From JBJKPP01 sp046706145 (lineage in GTDB: Bacteria; Bacteroidota; Ignavibacteria; Ignavibacteriales; Ignavibacteriaceae), in contig JBJKPP010000090.1 in the NCBI GenBank assembly GCA_046706145.1, forward strand, positions 1-16,699: 16,699 nucleotides of DNA, read 5' to 3'. The position numbers were made by a program, and so were the translations under genes. This document shows positions 15,408 to 16,699 of this stretch, one piece after another (within the stretch, counting starts at the first letter, position 1; the number at the start of each line of letters is the position of its first letter). The notes beneath the pieces were generated by a model. It had not been told where the DNA came from. It searched no databases and saw only the letters and a list, made by a program, of their open reading frames with translations.

Positions 15408-15835
15408 AGTTCTTCCTTTCAAATCGAAAGAGATTAACTGACCAAGAATTTATTTTTTCCCAATTCCTTAAATAATTAAGTTTTTGCAACTTGTGAATAT
15501 ACAAAATAAATTAATATACATAATTATACTATACATTCTAAGGCATTACTATCTACAGTCCTAATAATTTAAAATATATACAAAATTGTGTATGAAAATC
15601 CATTTTTAGAAACTATAAAGATTTTTTGTTGATATTATAGATTTAGTTGGAATAATGAATTGTGTTCACATTCTCAACTTTTGGCAAGAATAGCTCTCAA
15701 AAGGATTTTTCTTAACCTCAGTGCTTTTGGTTAAGCACTACTTTTCTTTTACTGAATTATATTTTTTTGGTTTCAATTAAGGACCAAAAATTTATTCAAC
15801 ATTAATAAAAAAAGTTTATTCTGATGTACAAAAAC
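15408..15835. other. Gene-free AT-rich spacer between cimA and gltB
   Basis: About 430 bases with no supported gene. It must hold the gltB promoter, but I see no clear -35/-10 pair. ATATACAAAAT occurs twice (15497-15507 and 15576-15586). The second copy overlaps the inverted repeat ATACA-N6-TGTAT (15578-15593). Overlapping hairpins at 15711-15739 are listed separately. Confidence 0.45.
15711..15739. other. Two mutually exclusive perfect hairpins in the cimA-gltB spacer
   Basis: CTTAACC (15711-15717) pairs with GGTTAAG (15729-15735). AGTGCTT (15720-15726) pairs with AAGCACT (15733-15739). The two 7-base stems share bases 15733-15735 and interleave, so only one can form. The plus strand continues into a pyrimidine-rich run; the minus strand lacks a T-run, so this is not a standard terminator for cimA. 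Confidence 0.4.
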
Positions 15836-16699
15836 TTAATCGGCTATTGCCTTTTGTTTAGCCTTGTGAAATTTGAATAGTTTATAATTTATGCTGTCGC
15901 TCAATGCATGAAAACTTGCTTCAATTATATTTTCTGAAACACCAACCGTGCTCCATGTTTCAACTCCATCTCCCGATTGAATCATAACTCTGACTTTAGC
16001 CGCAGTTCCTTCCTTTTCATCAAGTACACGAACTTTATAATCTACTAATTTTATTAGAGATACTTCCGGATAAAACCTTAGCAATGCTTTTCTCAACGCA
16101 TTGTCCAAAGCATTCACAGGGCCATCACCATTTGATGCAGTATGTTCAATCTCTCCGTTAACCTCTAATTTAAGAACAGCTTCTGCAGTAGAATCGCCAT
16201 TAATATCATTTACAACATTAACTTTTGAATCCAGAACATTAAAGAAAGGTGTGAACTCATTTAGTTCTGACCGCAGCAGTAATTCAAAAGAAGCTTCCGC
16301 ACCATCAAATTGATAACCCTCATACTCTAGTTCTTTAATATAATTGACAACCTTTTTACTCAACTCTTTATTTTCAGAAAGGTCGATTCCTAATTCTTTG
16401 GCTTTATATCTAATATTACTCTGCCCTGATAGATCAGAAACCAACACACGCTGCTTATTGCCAACCAATTTGGGTTCAATATGCTCGTACATTTTGCTGT
16501 CTTTTAGAACTGCGCTTACATGGATTCCTCCTTTATGTGCAAAAGCAGATTTACCTACAAATGCATTCCTCGAATGAGGGGCTAAGTTCATTACTTCAAA
16601 TACAAAATTCGACAGCGAAGTTAAGTTTTCAAGATTTATTTTGGTTTTTGTTTCTTTTTTTAGTTTTAGAATCAAATTGGGAATAATACTACATAAATT
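15836..16699 (-). CDS. cimA: Citramalate synthase, C-terminal part (5' end outside the window)
   Basis: The reading frame is open to the window edge (NLCSIIPNL precedes the first in-frame TTG at 16675), so the N-terminal catalytic barrel lies upstream and only about 287 residues are seen. The enzyme joins pyruvate and acetyl-CoA to citramalate, the threonine-independent route to isoleucine. Visible are the linker domain (NAFVGKSAFAHKGGIHVSAV) and the LeuA-type regulatory domain (ASNGDGPVNALDNALRKAL; KLVDYKVRVLDEKEGTAAKV; SGDGVETWSTVGVSENIIEA; SDSINYKLF). The GTAAKVRV and WSTVGVSENIIEAS signatures point to CimA rather than 2-isopropylmalate synthase. Isoleucine feedback through this domain is known in the family and inferred here. 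No clear terminator follows. Confidence 0.9.
   Translation of the reverse strand, partial: NLCSIIPNLILKLKKETKTKINLENLTSLSNFVFEVMNLAPHSRNAFVGKSAFAHKGGIHVSAVLKDSKMYEHIEPKLVGNKQRVLVSDLSGQSNIRYKAKELGIDLSENKELSKKVVNYIKELEYEGYQFDGAEASFELLLRSELNEFTPFFNVLDSKVNVVNDINGDSTAEAVLKLEVNGEIEHTASNGDGPVNALDNALRKALLRFYPEVSLIKLVDYKVRVLDEKEGTAAKVRVMIQSGDGVETWSTVGVSENIIEASFHALSDSINYKLFKFHKAKQKAIAD

Noticed and set aside
15468..15490. CTTAA-N4-TTAAG inverted repeat followed by T-run near gltB
   Set aside because: It is all A/T except the ends, too weak for a terminator, and faces away from the neighbouring genes.
1..16699. Mobile element, phage, CRISPR array, tRNA or rRNA
   Set aside because: No transposase, integrase, phage structural gene, repeat-spacer pattern or tRNA/rRNA-like sequence was seen in the window.

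Overview
The window is AT-rich bacterial DNA that looks like the chromosome of an Ignavibacteria-type member of the Bacteroidota/Chlorobi group. The best evidence is the C-terminal Por/T9SS sorting domain of the protein at 2122-3336, which carries the QNYPNPFNPTT motif typical of that lineage. A DUF3078-type outer-membrane barrel, the metY/metX methionine route and long AT-rich spacers fit the same assignment, but the lineage is an inference. No phage genes, insertion sequences, CRISPR arrays, tRNA or rRNA genes were seen.

Layout. (a) 17-1684, minus strand: a compact operon of an ECF sigma factor, its membrane-spanning zinc-finger anti-sigma factor and a secreted beta-sandwich protein. It is preceded by a promoter-like TGTAAT-N16-CGTCTA element that suggests autoregulation. 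(b) 2122-3988, minus strand: a secreted protein of unknown function followed by a secreted TIM-barrel glycoside-hydrolase-like protein with a T9SS sorting tail. (c) 4381-7423, plus strand: a methionine biosynthesis unit, metY then metX. Its leader is layered: a sigma-70-like promoter, a 30-codon Met/Cys-rich mini-ORF, an intrinsic terminator with an upstream competing arm, a SAM-I riboswitch and a second terminator. A third terminator-like hairpin lies between metY and metX. (d) 7468-8729, minus strand: a DUF3078 outer-membrane barrel gene followed 26 bases later by mscL. (e) 9068-9340, plus strand: a small two-helix membrane protein of unknown function. (f) 9374-15407, minus strand: gltB and gltD, overlapping by 8 bases, encoding NADPH-type glutamate synthase. 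(g) 15836-16699, minus strand: the C-terminal part of citramalate synthase, cut by the window edge.

How the genes work together. The metabolic genes cover amino-acid synthesis: homoserine acetylation and sulfhydrylation to homocysteine (metX, metY), ammonia assimilation (gltBD) and the threonine-independent route to isoleucine (cimA). The envelope genes cover stress sensing (sigma/anti-sigma), osmotic relief (mscL), the outer membrane (DUF3078) and secretion (T9SS cargo).

The most interesting observation is the metY leader. The 30-codon ORF has 7 Met and 5 Cys codons. The bases encoding its end (GGGAAGG, 4498-4504) are exactly complementary to CCTTCCC (4543-4549), which overlaps the left arm of the following terminator. 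This has the geometry of a ribosome-mediated transcription attenuator for sulfur amino acids, stacked in front of a SAM-I riboswitch. It is a structural prediction from reading the sequence and has not been tested.
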